A DNA stretch of 64,000 bases from Pseudomonas sp. KK4 (lineage in GTDB: Bacteria > Pseudomonadota > Gammaproteobacteria > Pseudomonadales > Pseudomonadaceae). Shown here in pieces: positions 1 to 7,874 of the stretch; position 1 is the first letter of the stretch, and each line of letters opens with the position of its first letter. The position numbers and the translations under genes are program-made. A model generated the notes under the pieces. It had not been told where the DNA came from and did no database searches. It was given only the letters and a program-made list of their open reading frames with translations. Location: the NCBI RefSeq assembly GCF_001984065.1, contig NZ_LYVP01000004.1, positions 62,001 to 126,000 on the forward strand, written 5' to 3'.

Positions 1-1340
1 TGCGTTCGACCCGCGAGTCCGAACAGCAGATTTTCGACGCTTTGCGCTGGTTGGGCATCGACTGGAGCGAAGGCCCGGACGTCGGCGGCCCGCACGGTCC
101 GTACCGTCAGAGCGAGCGTGGCGATATCTATCAGAAGTACTGCCAGCAACTGGTCGACATGGGTCATGCCTTCCCGTGCTTCTGCACCGCCGAAGAGCTG
201 GACCAGATGCGCGCCGAGCAAATGGCCCGCGGTGAAACCCCACGCTACGACGGCCGTGCGCTGCTGCTGTCCAAGGAAGAAGTCGAGCGCCGCCTGGCCG
301 CCGGCGAACCCCACGTGATCCGCATGAAAGTGCCGAGCGAAGGCGTCTGCGTGGTGCCGGACATGCTGCGTGGCGACGTGGAGATCCCGTGGGATCGCAT
401 GGACATGCAAGTGCTGATGAAGACCGACGGCCTGCCGACCTATTTCCTGGCCAACGTGGTCGACGATCACCTGATGGGCATCACCCACGTCTTGCGTGGC
501 GAAGAATGGCTGCCGTCGGCACCGAAACTGATCCTGTTGTACGAGTACTTCGGCTGGGAACAACCAGAACTGTGCTACATGCCGCTGCTGCGTAATCCGG
601 ACAAGAGCAAGCTGTCCAAGCGCAAGAATCCGACTTCGGTGACGTTCTACGAGCGCATGGGCTTCATGCCCGAAGCGATGCTCAACTACCTGGGGCGCAT
701 GGGCTGGTCGATGCCGGACGAGCGCGAGAAGTTTTCGCTGCAGGAAATGGTCGACAACTTTGACCTCAAGCGTGTTTCCCTGGGCGGGCCGATTTTCGAT
801 ATCGAGAAACTGTCCTGGCTCAACGGTCAGTGGCTGCGTGATCTGCCGGTAGAAGAATTCGCCGCGCGGGTGCAGAAGTGGGCCTTCAACGCTGAATACA
901 TGATGAAGATCGCGCCGCACGTACAGGGCCGGGTTGAAACCTTCAGCCAGGTTGCACCGTTGGCAGGCTTCTTCTTCGCCGGTGGCGTGAATCCGGACGC
1001 CAAGCTGTTCGAGTCGAAGAAGCTCTCGGGCGATCAGGTGCGTCAGCTGATGCAGTTGATCCTGTGGAAGCTCGAAAGCCTGCGTCAGTGGGAGAAGGAC
1101 AGCATCACGGCGACGATCCAGGCCGTAGTCGAGTCCCTCGAGCTGAAGCTGCGTGACGCCATGCCGCTGATGTTTGCGGCAATCACGGGGCAGGCCAGCT
1201 CGGTATCGGTACTTGATGCGATGGAAATCCTCGGTCCGGACCTGACCCGCTTCCGCTTGCGCCAGGCCATCGACCTGCTGGGTGGCGTGTCGAAGAAAGA
1301 AAACAAAGAGTGGGAAAAGCTGTTGGGCAACATTGCCTGA
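1..1340 (+). CDS. gltX: glutamyl-tRNA synthetase, 5' end outside window
   Basis: Charges tRNA-Glu with glutamate in the cytoplasm (class Ic synthetase). The frame is open from base 3. The visible 445 residues begin in the catalytic domain and contain the KMSKS-type loop as KLSKR at 609-623, then the helical anticodon-binding C-terminus. The usual length is about 490 residues, so roughly 45 N-terminal residues including the HIGH motif lie outside the window. Internal TTG or ATG codons near base 42 are not the start, because the frame continues upstream with family-typical sequence. Two tRNA-Glu genes lie just downstream. Confidence 0.97.
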   Translation, partial: RSTRESEQQIFDALRWLGIDWSEGPDVGGPHGPYRQSERGDIYQKYCQQLVDMGHAFPCFCTAEELDQMRAEQMARGETPRYDGRALLLSKEEVERRLAAGEPHVIRMKVPSEGVCVVPDMLRGDVEIPWDRMDMQVLMKTDGLPTYFLANVVDDHLMGITHVLRGEEWLPSAPKLILLYEYFGWEQPELCYMPLLRNPDKSKLSKRKNPTSVTFYERMGFMPEAMLNYLGRMGWSMPDEREKFSLQEMVDNFDLKRVSLGGPIFDIEKLSWLNGQWLRDLPVEEFAARVQKWAFNAEYMMKIAPHVQGRVETFSQVAPLAGFFFAGGVNPDAKLFESKKLSGDQVRQLMQLILWKLESLRQWEKDSITATIQAVVESLELKLRDAMPLMFAAITGQASSVSVLDAMEILGPDLTRFRLRQAIDLLGGVSKKENKEWEKLLGNIA

Positions 1341-1347
1341 TTGCCCC

Positions 1348-1434
1348 GGCAGGCGCTGCTGCGGGCTGCGATCTTTTGGCTTTGGCTTTATGGAGCAAGA
1401 ACAAAAGATCGCAGGCTTCGCCAGCTCCTGCGGG
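1348..1434. repeat. inverted-repeat intergenic element after gltX
   Basis: A long imperfect inverted repeat with a perfect 10-bp core, CGATCTTTTG near 1369-1378 pairing with CAAAAGATCG near 1401-1411, and GC-rich flanks reading caggcgctgctgcggg and its near complement. It resembles the dispersed palindromes common between genes in P. fluorescens-group genomes. It could also act as the gltX transcript end, but there is no T-run. Confidence 0.6.
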
Positions 1435-1526
1435 ACGCTGTTGACCTCAAGGCCCCGAATTTCCGGGGGAGGGCGGTAAGTGGTTGTTATGCCGACAAAA
1501 AATTTTGAAATTTTTCGAAAATAAGT

Positions 1527-1555
1527 TTGACAGGCTTCCGATACGCCCTTAAGAT
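1527..1555 (+). promoter_or_regulatory. sigma-70 promoter of the tRNA-Ala/Glu cluster
   Basis: Perfect -35 TTGACA at 1527-1532, 17-bp spacer, and -10 TAAGAT at 1550-1555, followed by a GC-rich stretch as in stringently controlled stable-RNA promoters. The region just upstream is very AT-rich, like an UP element. The first tRNA begins 33 bases downstream of the -10. Confidence 0.85.
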
Positions 1556-1588
1556 TCGCCCCGTCCTCAGCGATGACATCAACGATGA

Positions 1589-1664
<76 letters not shown>

Positions 1665-1743
1665 ATTTACACTTCAAGGTCTGGCCACACCGGCCTTGAA
1701 GCGATCAACACTCAGCGTTGATCAGTTGTATAGAAGGGTTTGC

Positions 1744-1819
1744 GTCCCCTTCGTCTAGTGGCCTAGGACACCGCCCTTTCACGGCGGTAACAGGGGTTCG
1801 AGTCCCCTAGGGGACGCCA
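1744..1819 (+). tRNA. tRNA-Glu (anticodon TTC), copy 1
   Basis: A 76-base cloverleaf with encoded CCA and acceptor stem GTCCCCT/AGGGGAC. The anticodon stem CCGCC/GGCGG carries a loop with TTC, which decodes glutamate. It is cotranscribed with the preceding tRNA-Ala and lies shortly after the gene for its own synthetase, gltX. Confidence 0.97.
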
Positions 1820-1872
1820 GTTTTACAGAAGCGATGTTGCAAGATGTCGCTCCGCCGAGAGGCGAAAAATCC

Positions 1873-1948
1873 GGGGCTATAGCTCAGCTGGGAGAGCGCC
1901 TGCATGGCATGCAGGAGGTCAGCGGTTCGATCCCGCTTAGCTCCACCA
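1873..1948 (+). tRNA. tRNA-Ala (anticodon GGC), copy 2
   Basis: A 76-base cloverleaf with CCA and anticodon GGC. The anticodon stem is CCTGC/GCAGG and the T stem AGCGG/CCGCT, so it is a second isodecoder of copy 1 with paired substitutions at 28:42, 49:65 and 50:64. Confidence 0.97.
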
Positions 1949-2026
1949 ATTTACAGTTCAAGGTCTGGCCACACCGGCCTTGAATCGATCAGCACTCAGC
2001 ACTGATCAGTTGTACAGAAGGTTTGT

Positions 2027-2102
2027 GTCCCCTTCGTCTAGTGGCCTAGGACACCGCCCTTTCACGGCGGTAACAGGGGTTCGAGTCCCCTAGGGGACGC
2101 CA
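2027..2102 (+). tRNA. tRNA-Glu (anticodon TTC), copy 2
   Basis: A 76-base cloverleaf with CCA, identical in body to copy 1 at 1744-1819. It is the last gene of the duplicated Ala-Glu cassette. A rho-independent terminator follows 27 bases later. Confidence 0.97.
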
Positions 2103-2128
2103 CGATTACCCGCTCTGCGGGATTTTAT

Positions 2129-2163
2129 AAGGGTCATTCAATTATTGAATGGCCCTTTTGTTT
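2129..2163 (+). terminator. rho-independent terminator of the tRNA cluster
   Basis: The stem aagggtcattcaa/ttgaatggccctt surrounds a short ATT-type loop and runs into a T-rich tail. It lies right after tRNA-Glu copy 2. Confidence 0.85.
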
Positions 2164-2237
2164 GTCTGCTGTTTGGCCAAATCCCCCCATTTCTTTCAAA
2201 CTGTTCTTCAGACCAGCGGTCACATCCACGACTTGCA

Positions 2238-2262
2238 GAATATTATTATGAGAATAATATTC
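2238..2262. promoter_or_regulatory. 25-bp palindrome, probable operator of the TetR regulator
   Basis: Perfect 10-bp arms (GAATATTATT and AATAATATTC) flank a 5-bp centre, ATGAG. The palindrome ends 24 bases before the regulator's start codon and is far more AT-rich than its surroundings. Size and position fit a TetR-dimer autorepression site overlapping the promoter. Confidence 0.7.
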
Positions 2263-2286
2263 TAGTCGTAATATTCGGAGGCAACG

Positions 2287-2826
2287 ATGAACGATAAAAA
2301 AGCTCAAACCCGCGAACGCATTCTCAAGGCCGCCAGCGCAGCGCTGATCCAGCGCGGCCCGGCCGAACCGAGCGTGGGCGAAGTGATGGGTGCGGCCGGC
2401 CTGACCGTCGGCGGCTTCTATGCCCACTTCGAAAGCAAGGACGCGATGATGCTGGAGGCGTTCAAACAGTTGTTGGGCCGCCGTCGTGACCTGATTGCCG
2501 ACATGGATGCCGAGATGACCGGTGAAGAGCGTCGCGCCCTGGTCGCCGCGTTCTATCTGTCGCGCAAGCATCGTGATTCCAGCGAGGCGGCGTGCCCGAT
2601 CCCGGCTTCGATTGGCGAGCTCGGACGTCTGCCCGAGTCGTTCCGGATTGCGCTGAACGAGCACCTGGAATTGATGGTCGCGCAGTTGGCGGCCAGTCCT
2701 GAAGACACCGACAAAGCCCTGGCCGACATGGCCTTGATGGTGGGCGGCCTGGCGCTGGCACGCGCGCTGGGGCCCGGTGATTTATCCGATCGATTGCTGC
2801 GCGCTGCCAAGTCGGCGGTGCGTTGA
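2287..2826 (+). CDS. TetR/AcrR-family transcriptional regulator
   Basis: A 179-residue DNA-binding repressor. The N-terminal helix-turn-helix domain (about residues 8-55) has the classic pattern ending in GGFYAHFESKDAM. The C-terminal ligand-binding helices are alpha-helical and resemble the group with conserved CPI after the HTH domain. The ATG start is set by GGAGG at 2277-2281. The next gene, an alpha/beta hydrolase, begins 29 bases downstream on the same strand, so the two are probably cotranscribed and under the same repressor. The effector is unknown. Confidence 0.9.
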   Translation: MNDKKAQTRERILKAASAALIQRGPAEPSVGEVMGAAGLTVGGFYAHFESKDAMMLEAFKQLLGRRRDLIADMDAEMTGEERRALVAAFYLSRKHRDSSEAACPIPASIGELGRLPESFRIALNEHLELMVAQLAASPEDTDKALADMALMVGGLALARALGPGDLSDRLLRAAKSAVR

Positions 2827-2855
2827 CCTGAAGGCAGCAGCCTGAGGAGAGAGCG

Positions 2856-3689
2856 ATGAGCACGTTGAAGTGGGTTCGTGGCGTTAATGGCACCTTGGGT
2901 TGGTTTGCTCCGAAACTGGTCGCAAGCAAAATGCGGCTGGCGTTCATGACGCCGCGAAATTTCCAACCGCGTGAGTGGGAATTGCCGCTGCTGTCCAAAG
3001 CCGAGCGCATCACCTTGCGTTTCGGGCTCTCGGCCTTGCGTTGGGGGAACGGCCCGGCGGTGTTGTTGATGCACGGCTGGGAAGGTCGGCCCACACAGTT
3101 TGCCAGTCTGATCAACGCCCTGGTCGATGCCGGTTACACCGTGGTTGCCCTCGATGGCCCGGCACACGGGCGTTCGCCGGGGACCGAAGCGAATGTCGTG
3201 CTGTTCGCCCGCGCCATGCTCGAAGCCGCCGCTGAATTGCCGCCATTGCAGGCGGTCATCGGTCACTCCATGGGCGGCGCCAGTGCCATGCTTGCCGTGC
3301 AACTGGGCCTGCGCACCGAAACCCTGGTCAGTATCGCCGCACCCGCGCGCATCCTTGGCGTACTGCGTGGTTTCGCCCGCTACGTGCGTTTGCCTCCCAA
3401 GGCCAGATCAGCCTTTATCCGTCAGGTCGAGAGAGACGTCGGCATGCGTGCAGCGACGCTGGATGTCGCCCACTATCAGCTCGACATGCCCGGCCTGATC
3501 GTCCATGCCGAAGACGACAATTTCGTCTCGGTCAAAGAGTCGCAATTGATCCACGAGGCCTGGTTCGACAGTCGCCTGTTGCGCCTGGAGGAGGGCGGTC
3601 ATCAGCGGGTACTCGCCGACCCTCGGGTAATAGATGGCGTGTTATCACTGCTGGCCGGTCGCAGCCTGCAATCGCGCCAATCGGCCTGA
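2856..3689 (+). CDS. alpha/beta-fold hydrolase
   Basis: 277 residues with a full alpha/beta hydrolase layout: the HG oxyanion motif at residues 73-74, nucleophile elbow GHSMG at 136-140 (Ser138), acid near Asp220-221 and catalytic His249. A variable cap lies between about 165 and 205. The first 60 residues precede the first core strand and have no signal peptide, so the protein is likely cytoplasmic. It probably shares a transcript with the TetR regulator. The substrate cannot be told from sequence, and an esterase or lipase-like role is only inferred. Confidence 0.88.
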   Translation: MSTLKWVRGVNGTLGWFAPKLVASKMRLAFMTPRNFQPREWELPLLSKAERITLRFGLSALRWGNGPAVLLMHGWEGRPTQFASLINALVDAGYTVVALDGPAHGRSPGTEANVVLFARAMLEAAAELPPLQAVIGHSMGGASAMLAVQLGLRTETLVSIAAPARILGVLRGFARYVRLPPKARSAFIRQVERDVGMRAATLDVAHYQLDMPGLIVHAEDDNFVSVKESQLIHEAWFDSRLLRLEEGGHQRVLADPRVIDGVLSLLAGRSLQSRQSA

Positions 3690-3737
3690 GCATCCGTTAC
3701 ACTGCCCCGGTCGACATAAACTGACCGGGAGTGGGGC

Positions 3738-4175
3738 ATGGGCTGGGATCGGGCAACGCCATTTATCATTGATCTGCAAGTGGGCGCCGAAGACATCGAC
3801 GGGCTGGGCCACGCCAACAATGCGGTGTACGTGACCTGGCTCGAACGCTGCGCATGGCGTCATTCTCAGCGCCTGGGCCTGGATCTGGTCGAGTATCGCC
3901 GACTGGACCGGGCGATGGCAGTCGTACGGCATGAGATCGACTACCTGGCAGCCGCCTACGAAGGCGATGAACTGCAATTGGCGACCTGGATCGTCGATTG
4001 GGACCAGCGCCTGAAAATGACCCGCCATTTCCAGCTCAAGCGCCCCAGCGACAATTCGACACTGTTGCGTGCGCAAACCACGTTCGTCTGCATCGAACTG
4101 TCCACGGGCAAGCCCAAGCGTATGCCGAGCGAGTTCATCGAGGGCTACGGGCCGGCCATTCAAGTGCCGGCCTGA
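3738..4175 (+). CDS. acyl-CoA thioesterase, 4HBT hotdog family
   Basis: 145 residues forming a single hotdog domain. The motif DGLGHANNAVYVTWLE at residues 21-36 is the active-site segment of the 4-hydroxybenzoyl-CoA/YbgC-FadM type, with the catalytic Asp21 and His25-Asn27 pattern. It hydrolyses acyl-CoA thioesters in the cytoplasm. The chain-length preference is not readable. It stands between the hydrolase and dusC on the same strand, without overlap. Confidence 0.85.
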   Translation: MGWDRATPFIIDLQVGAEDIDGLGHANNAVYVTWLERCAWRHSQRLGLDLVEYRRLDRAMAVVRHEIDYLAAAYEGDELQLATWIVDWDQRLKMTRHFQLKRPSDNSTLLRAQTTFVCIELSTGKPKRMPSEFIEGYGPAIQVPA

Positions 4176-4255
4176 CCTTGCCACAAGGGCACACTCAAGT
4201 CTTTCGCTCGATAATCCAGTAAACTGCCCCACGTTTTTCGTCGAGTGTGTTTTTC

Positions 4256-5215
4256 ATGCAAATTGCTTTGGCGCCCATGGAGGGGTTGGTCGACAACATC
4301 CTGCGCGACGTGCTGACCCGAGTGGGCGGCATCGATTGGTGCGTGACCGAGTTCATCCGGATCAACGATCAACTGCTCACGCCCGCGTATTTCCACAAAT
4401 TCGGTCCTGAATTGCTCAACGGTGCCCGTACCGCTTCCGGCGTGCCGCTGCGCGTGCAACTGCTCGGATCGGACCCGGTGTGCCTGGCGGAAAACGCCGC
4501 GCTGGCCTGCGAGTTGGGTTCGCAAGTGATCGACCTCAACTTCGGCTGCCCGGCCAAGACCGTGAACAAGTCCCGTGGTGGCGCGGTATTGCTCAAAGAG
4601 CCCGAGCTGCTGAACCAGATCGTCGAACACGTTCGTCGCGCGGTGCCGGCGCACATCCCGGTCACCGCCAAAATGCGCCTGGGCTTCGACAGCCCCGACG
4701 GTTCGCTGGTCTGCGCCACGGCCCTGGCCGAAGGGGGCGCGGAGCATATCGTGGTTCATGCCCGGACCAAGACCGACGGCTACAAGCCGCCGGCCCATTG
4801 GGAGTGGATCCCGCGGGTGCAGGACGTGGTCAAGGTGCCGGTGTTCGCCAATGGCGATATCTGGAGCGTCGAAGACTGGCGTCGCTGCCGCGAGATCAGC
4901 GGCGTGGAAGACATCATGCTCGGCCGCGGCCTGGTGTCGCGCCCGGACCTGGCCCGGCAAATCGCCGCCGCACGGGCCGGCGAAGCAGTCGTCGAGATGA
5001 CCTGGGCCGAGCTGCTGCCCCTGATCCAGGACTTCTGGCTGCAAGCCAAGGCGCAGATGACGCCTCGTCAATCGCCGGGTCGTTTGAAGCAATGGCTGGC
5101 GATGCTGACCCGCAATTATCCGGAAGCGGTAGAGCTGTTCACCGTGCTGCGGCGTGAGACTGAACTGGATCAGGTCTCGCGTTTGCTCGGCCTGGAAGTG
5201 GCGCAAGCCGCCTGA
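4256..5215 (+). CDS. dusC: tRNA-dihydrouridine(16) synthase
   Basis: An FMN-dependent enzyme that reduces uridine 16 in the tRNA D-loop. It begins with the conserved [18 protein letters not shown] segment that binds FMN. The catalytic cysteine is in [16 protein letters not shown] at about residue 98, followed by KMRLGFD and the C-terminal helical tRNA-binding domain. At 319 residues the length is normal for DusC. The ATG at 4256 is preferred over an in-frame GTG at 4247 because family members start at [10 protein letters not shown]. No strong Shine-Dalgarno sequence is visible. Confidence 0.93.
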   Translation: MQIALAPMEGLVDNILRDVLTRVGGIDWCVTEFIRINDQLLTPAYFHKFGPELLNGARTASGVPLRVQLLGSDPVCLAENAALACELGSQVIDLNFGCPAKTVNKSRGGAVLLKEPELLNQIVEHVRRAVPAHIPVTAKMRLGFDSPDGSLVCATALAEGGAEHIVVHARTKTDGYKPPAHWEWIPRVQDVVKVPVFANGDIWSVEDWRRCREISGVEDIMLGRGLVSRPDLARQIAAARAGEAVVEMTWAELLPLIQDFWLQAKAQMTPRQSPGRLKQWLAMLTRNYPEAVELFTVLRRETELDQVSRLLGLEVAQAA

Positions 5216-5235
5216 AAAAAATCTCGAAATAATCT

Positions 5236-5263
5236 CTTGAAATGCAATCAGCGGTCCCTATCT
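5236..5263 (+). promoter_or_regulatory. sigma-32 heat-shock promoter of ibpA
   Basis: The -35 CTTGAAA at 5236-5242 and -10 CCCTATCT at 5256-5263 are separated by 13 bases. This is close to the RpoH consensus CTTGAAA-N13-CCCCATNT and lies immediately upstream of a small heat-shock gene. Confidence 0.88.
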
Positions 5264-5306
5264 AAGGGTTACGCGATGCCGAATTCGGGTCGTGGAGACA
5301 AAAAAA

Positions 5307-5339
5307 CTTGCTGATTGTTTTCAGGAGATTTGAATCATG
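5307..5339 (+). promoter_or_regulatory. ROSE-type RNA thermometer hairpin of ibpA
   Basis: CUUGCUGA at 5307-5314 folds back over a 6-base loop onto UCAGGAG at 5321-5327, which contains the Shine-Dalgarno sequence. All bases pair except one bulged G in UUGCU, the hallmark of the final hairpin in ROSE elements. Heating would melt it and free the ribosome site 9 bases before the ATG at 5337. Confidence 0.82.
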
Positions 5340-5783
5340 ACTACTGCATTTTCCCTGGCACCTCTGTTCCGTTCCTCGGTGGGTTTCGACCGTTTCAACG
5401 ACCTGTTCGAAACCGCCCTGCGCAACGAACCAGGCAGCACCTACCCACCCTACAACGTCGAAAAACACGGTGACGATCAATACCGCATCGTCGTGGCGGC
5501 GGCCGGTTTCCAGGAAGAAGACCTGGAACTGCAAGTGGAGAAGGGCGTGCTGACCATCAGTGGCGGCAAACGTGATGCCAGCGAAGGCGTGACCTTCCTG
5601 CATCAAGGCATCGCCCAGCGTGCCTTCAAGCTGTCCTTCCGTCTGGCGGACCACATCGAAATCAAGTCCGCGGGCCTGAGCAACGGTCTGTTGAGCATCG
5701 ACCTGCTGCGGGTGATTCCGGAAGAAGCCAAAGCCAAGCGCATCCCTATCAACGGAGCGCAAAAGCCGGCTCTGCAACATTGA
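5337..5783 (+). CDS. ibpA: small heat-shock protein, IbpA type
   Basis: A 148-residue Hsp20 chaperone that holds aggregating proteins for refolding by DnaK/ClpB. A short N-terminal arm is followed by the alpha-crystallin domain (about residues 38-130) with the class-A bacterial core YRIVVAAAGFQEEDL and the conserved AFKLSFRLADHIE segment, then a C-terminal IPI-like anchor (RIPIN). Expression is doubly temperature-controlled: a sigma-32 promoter and an RNA thermometer over the ribosome site. It is a single-gene unit closed by a strong terminator. Confidence 0.95.
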   Translation: MTTAFSLAPLFRSSVGFDRFNDLFETALRNEPGSTYPPYNVEKHGDDQYRIVVAAAGFQEEDLELQVEKGVLTISGGKRDASEGVTFLHQGIAQRAFKLSFRLADHIEIKSAGLSNGLLSIDLLRVIPEEAKAKRIPINGAQKPALQH

Positions 5784-5803
5784 GTCAGGCCACTGGCTGA
5801 AAA

Positions 5804-5834
5804 AAAGACCCCGAGTGATCGGGGTCTTTTTTTT
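5804..5834 (+). terminator. rho-independent terminator of ibpA
   Basis: The stem AAGACCCCG/CGGGGTCTT with loop AGTGAT is followed by eight T. The A-run on the other side means it can also end the converging minus-strand lipid operon. Confidence 0.92.
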
Positions 5835-5854
5835 GCAGCGGGTTTTCACCGCGC

Positions 5855-6796
5855 TCAGGTCCAGCCGTAGCGAACCAGGTGAAAGAAGATCGGCGCCGCG
5901 AAACAGACCGAGTCCAATCGGTCGAGCATGCCGCCATGGCCTTCGATCATGTGCCCCCAGTCCTTGACCCCACGATCGCGTTTGATGGCCGACATCACGA
6001 TGCCGCCAGCGAATCCCAACAGGTTGATCAGCAAGGCGATGAGCAGTGACTGCCAGGGGGCGAAGGGTGTGATCCACCACAATGCACAACCGATCAGGGA
6101 GGCCAGCACAATGCCCCCGACGAAGCCTTCCACGGTCTTGGACGGTGACAGGTTCGGGGCAATCTTGCGTTTGCCGAACAGTTTGCCGCAGACGTACTGC
6201 AGCACATCCGACATCTGCACCACGATCACCAGATAGGCGATCAGCAGCAGGTTTCGCCCCTCATAGTCCGGGATGTCCAGAGTCAGCAGGGCTGGCACGT
6301 GGGACACGCAGAACACCGCGATCATCAGGCCCCACTGGACTTTCGAGGCACGTTCGAGGAAGTGCGTGCTGTCACCGCCAAGGGACGCCAGGATCGGCAA
6401 GAGTAAAAACACGTAGACCGGAATGAAGATCGAGAACAGTCCGTACCAGTCGTAGTAAATCAGCAAATACTGCAACGGCAGCGTCAGATAGAAGGCCGCG
6501 ACCAGTGCCGGGTAGTCGCTGCGGCGGGTCGGTGTGAGGGTCAGGAATTCGCGCAGGGCGTAGAAGGACACCAGGTAGAACAGCACAATCACCGCGGTCG
6601 TGCCGAGCCAGAAAGCGACACCGATCACCAGCACCATCACCCACCAGGCGTTGATCCGCGCGTTGAGGTTGTCGATCACCGGATTGGGCGCGCCATGGCT
6701 GCGGCGCTTGAGAACAAGGCCAATCAGCGAGGCCAGCAGCAGAAACCCGCCAATCGCGCCGAACAACATCAGGGTTTGTCTATCCATGTCAGGCAT
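5855..6796 (-). CDS. phosphatidate cytidylyltransferase (CdsA family, YnbB-like)
   Basis: A 313-residue integral membrane enzyme with about eight hydrophobic segments. It is expected to make CDP-diacylglycerol from phosphatidate and CTP. The CDS signature at residues 269-296 is intact, with KRDRGVKDWG and HGGMLDRLDS carrying the metal-binding acids. It is the last gene of the six-gene operon and overlaps the acyltransferase by 8 bases. A dedicated CdsA paralogue beside its own acyltransferase and CDP-alcohol transferase suggests that the operon supplies its own lipid precursor. The housekeeping cdsA is not in this window. Confidence 0.92.
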   Translation of the reverse strand: MPDMDRQTLMLFGAIGGFLLLASLIGLVLKRRSHGAPNPVIDNLNARINAWWVMVLVIGVAFWLGTTAVIVLFYLVSFYALREFLTLTPTRRSDYPALVAAFYLTLPLQYLLIYYDWYGLFSIFIPVYVFLLLPILASLGGDSTHFLERASKVQWGLMIAVFCVSHVPALLTLDIPDYEGRNLLLIAYLVIVVQMSDVLQYVCGKLFGKRKIAPNLSPSKTVEGFVGGIVLASLIGCALWWITPFAPWQSLLIALLINLLGFAGGIVMSAIKRDRGVKDWGHMIEGHGGMLDRLDSVCFAAPIFFHLVRYGWT

Positions 6797-7409
6797 GCTC
6801 CCCGGCCAGGCTCAGCAGCGCGTGGCGGCTGCGTTCGAGAAACTGCGCCTTGCTTTCGTCCTGATCCACGGTCAGCGCAGCGCCGAAACTGATGGTGCAC
6901 AACAGCGGCAGCGGCAGGACTCGCCCCTTGGGCATGACGCGGTTGAGGTTGGCGATCCAGACCGGAATCAATTGCGCCTGGGGATATTGTTTGGCCAGGT
7001 GGTACAACCCGCTTTTGAACGGCAACAAGCCTTCCTCAAGATTGCGCGTACCCTCGGGGAAGATGATCAGCGAGTCGCCGTTTTCCAGGGCATCGAGCAT
7101 CGGCTGCAAGGGGTTGTCGGCAGCATCCTTGCGCTCTCGGTCAACCAGTACGCCGTTGAACACCCGATTGATGATGTAGCGGCGCACCGTGCTTTTGAGC
7201 CAGTAGTCCGAGCCGGCCACAGGTCGGGTGATGGTACGCAGGGTGGGGGGCAGCGAGGCCCACAGCAGAACGAAATCGCCATGACTGCTGTGGTTGGCGA
7301 AATAGATGCGCTGCACCGGTTCCGGTGCGCAACCGAGCCACAGGCTGCGGGCGCCGGTCAGGAGGCGGGCAGCCGAGGTAATGACGGTGGCAACCACGGG
7401 TTCGAGCAT
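6789..7409 (-). CDS. 1-acyl-glycerol-3-phosphate acyltransferase-like (PlsC family)
   Basis: 206 residues, with the acyltransferase motif I NHSSHGD at residues 39-45 (HX4D) and motif III FPEGTRN at 117-123. These are the catalytic and glycerophosphate-binding elements of lysophosphatidate acyltransferases. An N-terminal amphipathic or hydrophobic helix probably docks it to the inner membrane. It is one gene upstream of the CdsA paralogue, so acyltransfer followed by CDP-activation is a plausible sequence. This member is not part of E. coli ynbABCD. Confidence 0.9.
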   Translation of the reverse strand: MLEPVVATVITSAARLLTGARSLWLGCAPEPVQRIYFANHSSHGDFVLLWASLPPTLRTITRPVAGSDYWLKSTVRRYIINRVFNGVLVDRERKDAADNPLQPMLDALENGDSLIIFPEGTRNLEEGLLPFKSGLYHLAKQYPQAQLIPVWIANLNRVMPKGRVLPLPLLCTISFGAALTVDQDESKAQFLERSRHALLSLAGEHA

Positions 7410-7418
7410 GATGTCTCC

Positions 7419-7874
7419 TTATCCGGCAAAGGTCAGCCAGGGGCTGGCGAGGATGAATGCCAGCGCCACCAGCGTTTGTGCTGCCACCAGCAGGGCCTGG
7501 CGGCGCAGCAGGTTGAGGGCGCCGGTGATGCGTTCACTCCAGGGCCGGCCCCCGCGGTTCGCCGGCTGCAGATTCAGCGCCGTCAGCGCCTTGTCCAGGG
7601 ATTGTGTTCGTTCATCAAGGTCATCCTCGCCAGTGGCCAGGTGCTGGAACAGATCGGCATCGAAGGCGACCCGCAGTGCCCAATATTTTTGCCACAGGCC
7701 AAGAACCAACAGGGTGCTGCCGCAGACCAGGCCCCAGCCCCCCGTGCATGCCATCACGTACTGACTCAGGCCAAGCAAGGCCCCGAGCAGGGCGAGCCCG
7801 GTGGACATCCGATCCAGCGAGCGACCACGCCGCAACAGGCTGGCCGTCACGTGCAACTGCATTTCAATGGACAC
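7419..7874 (-). CDS. small membrane protein of the lipid operon, unknown function
   Basis: 151 residues with three to four predicted membrane segments (about residues 25-60 as a pair and 122-148) and a charged central section rich in Asp and Glu around 85-100. I recognise no family. It overlaps the end of the phosphatase gene by 11 bases and precedes the acyltransferase by 9 bases, so it is certainly part of the operon. It could be an assembly or transport partner for the lipid product, but nothing in the sequence proves this. Confidence 0.8.
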   Translation of the reverse strand: MSIEMQLHVTASLLRRGRSLDRMSTGLALLGALLGLSQYVMACTGGWGLVCGSTLLVLGLWQKYWALRVAFDADLFQHLATGEDDLDERTQSLDKALTALNLQPANRGGRPWSERITGALNLLRRQALLVAAQTLVALAFILASPWLTFAG

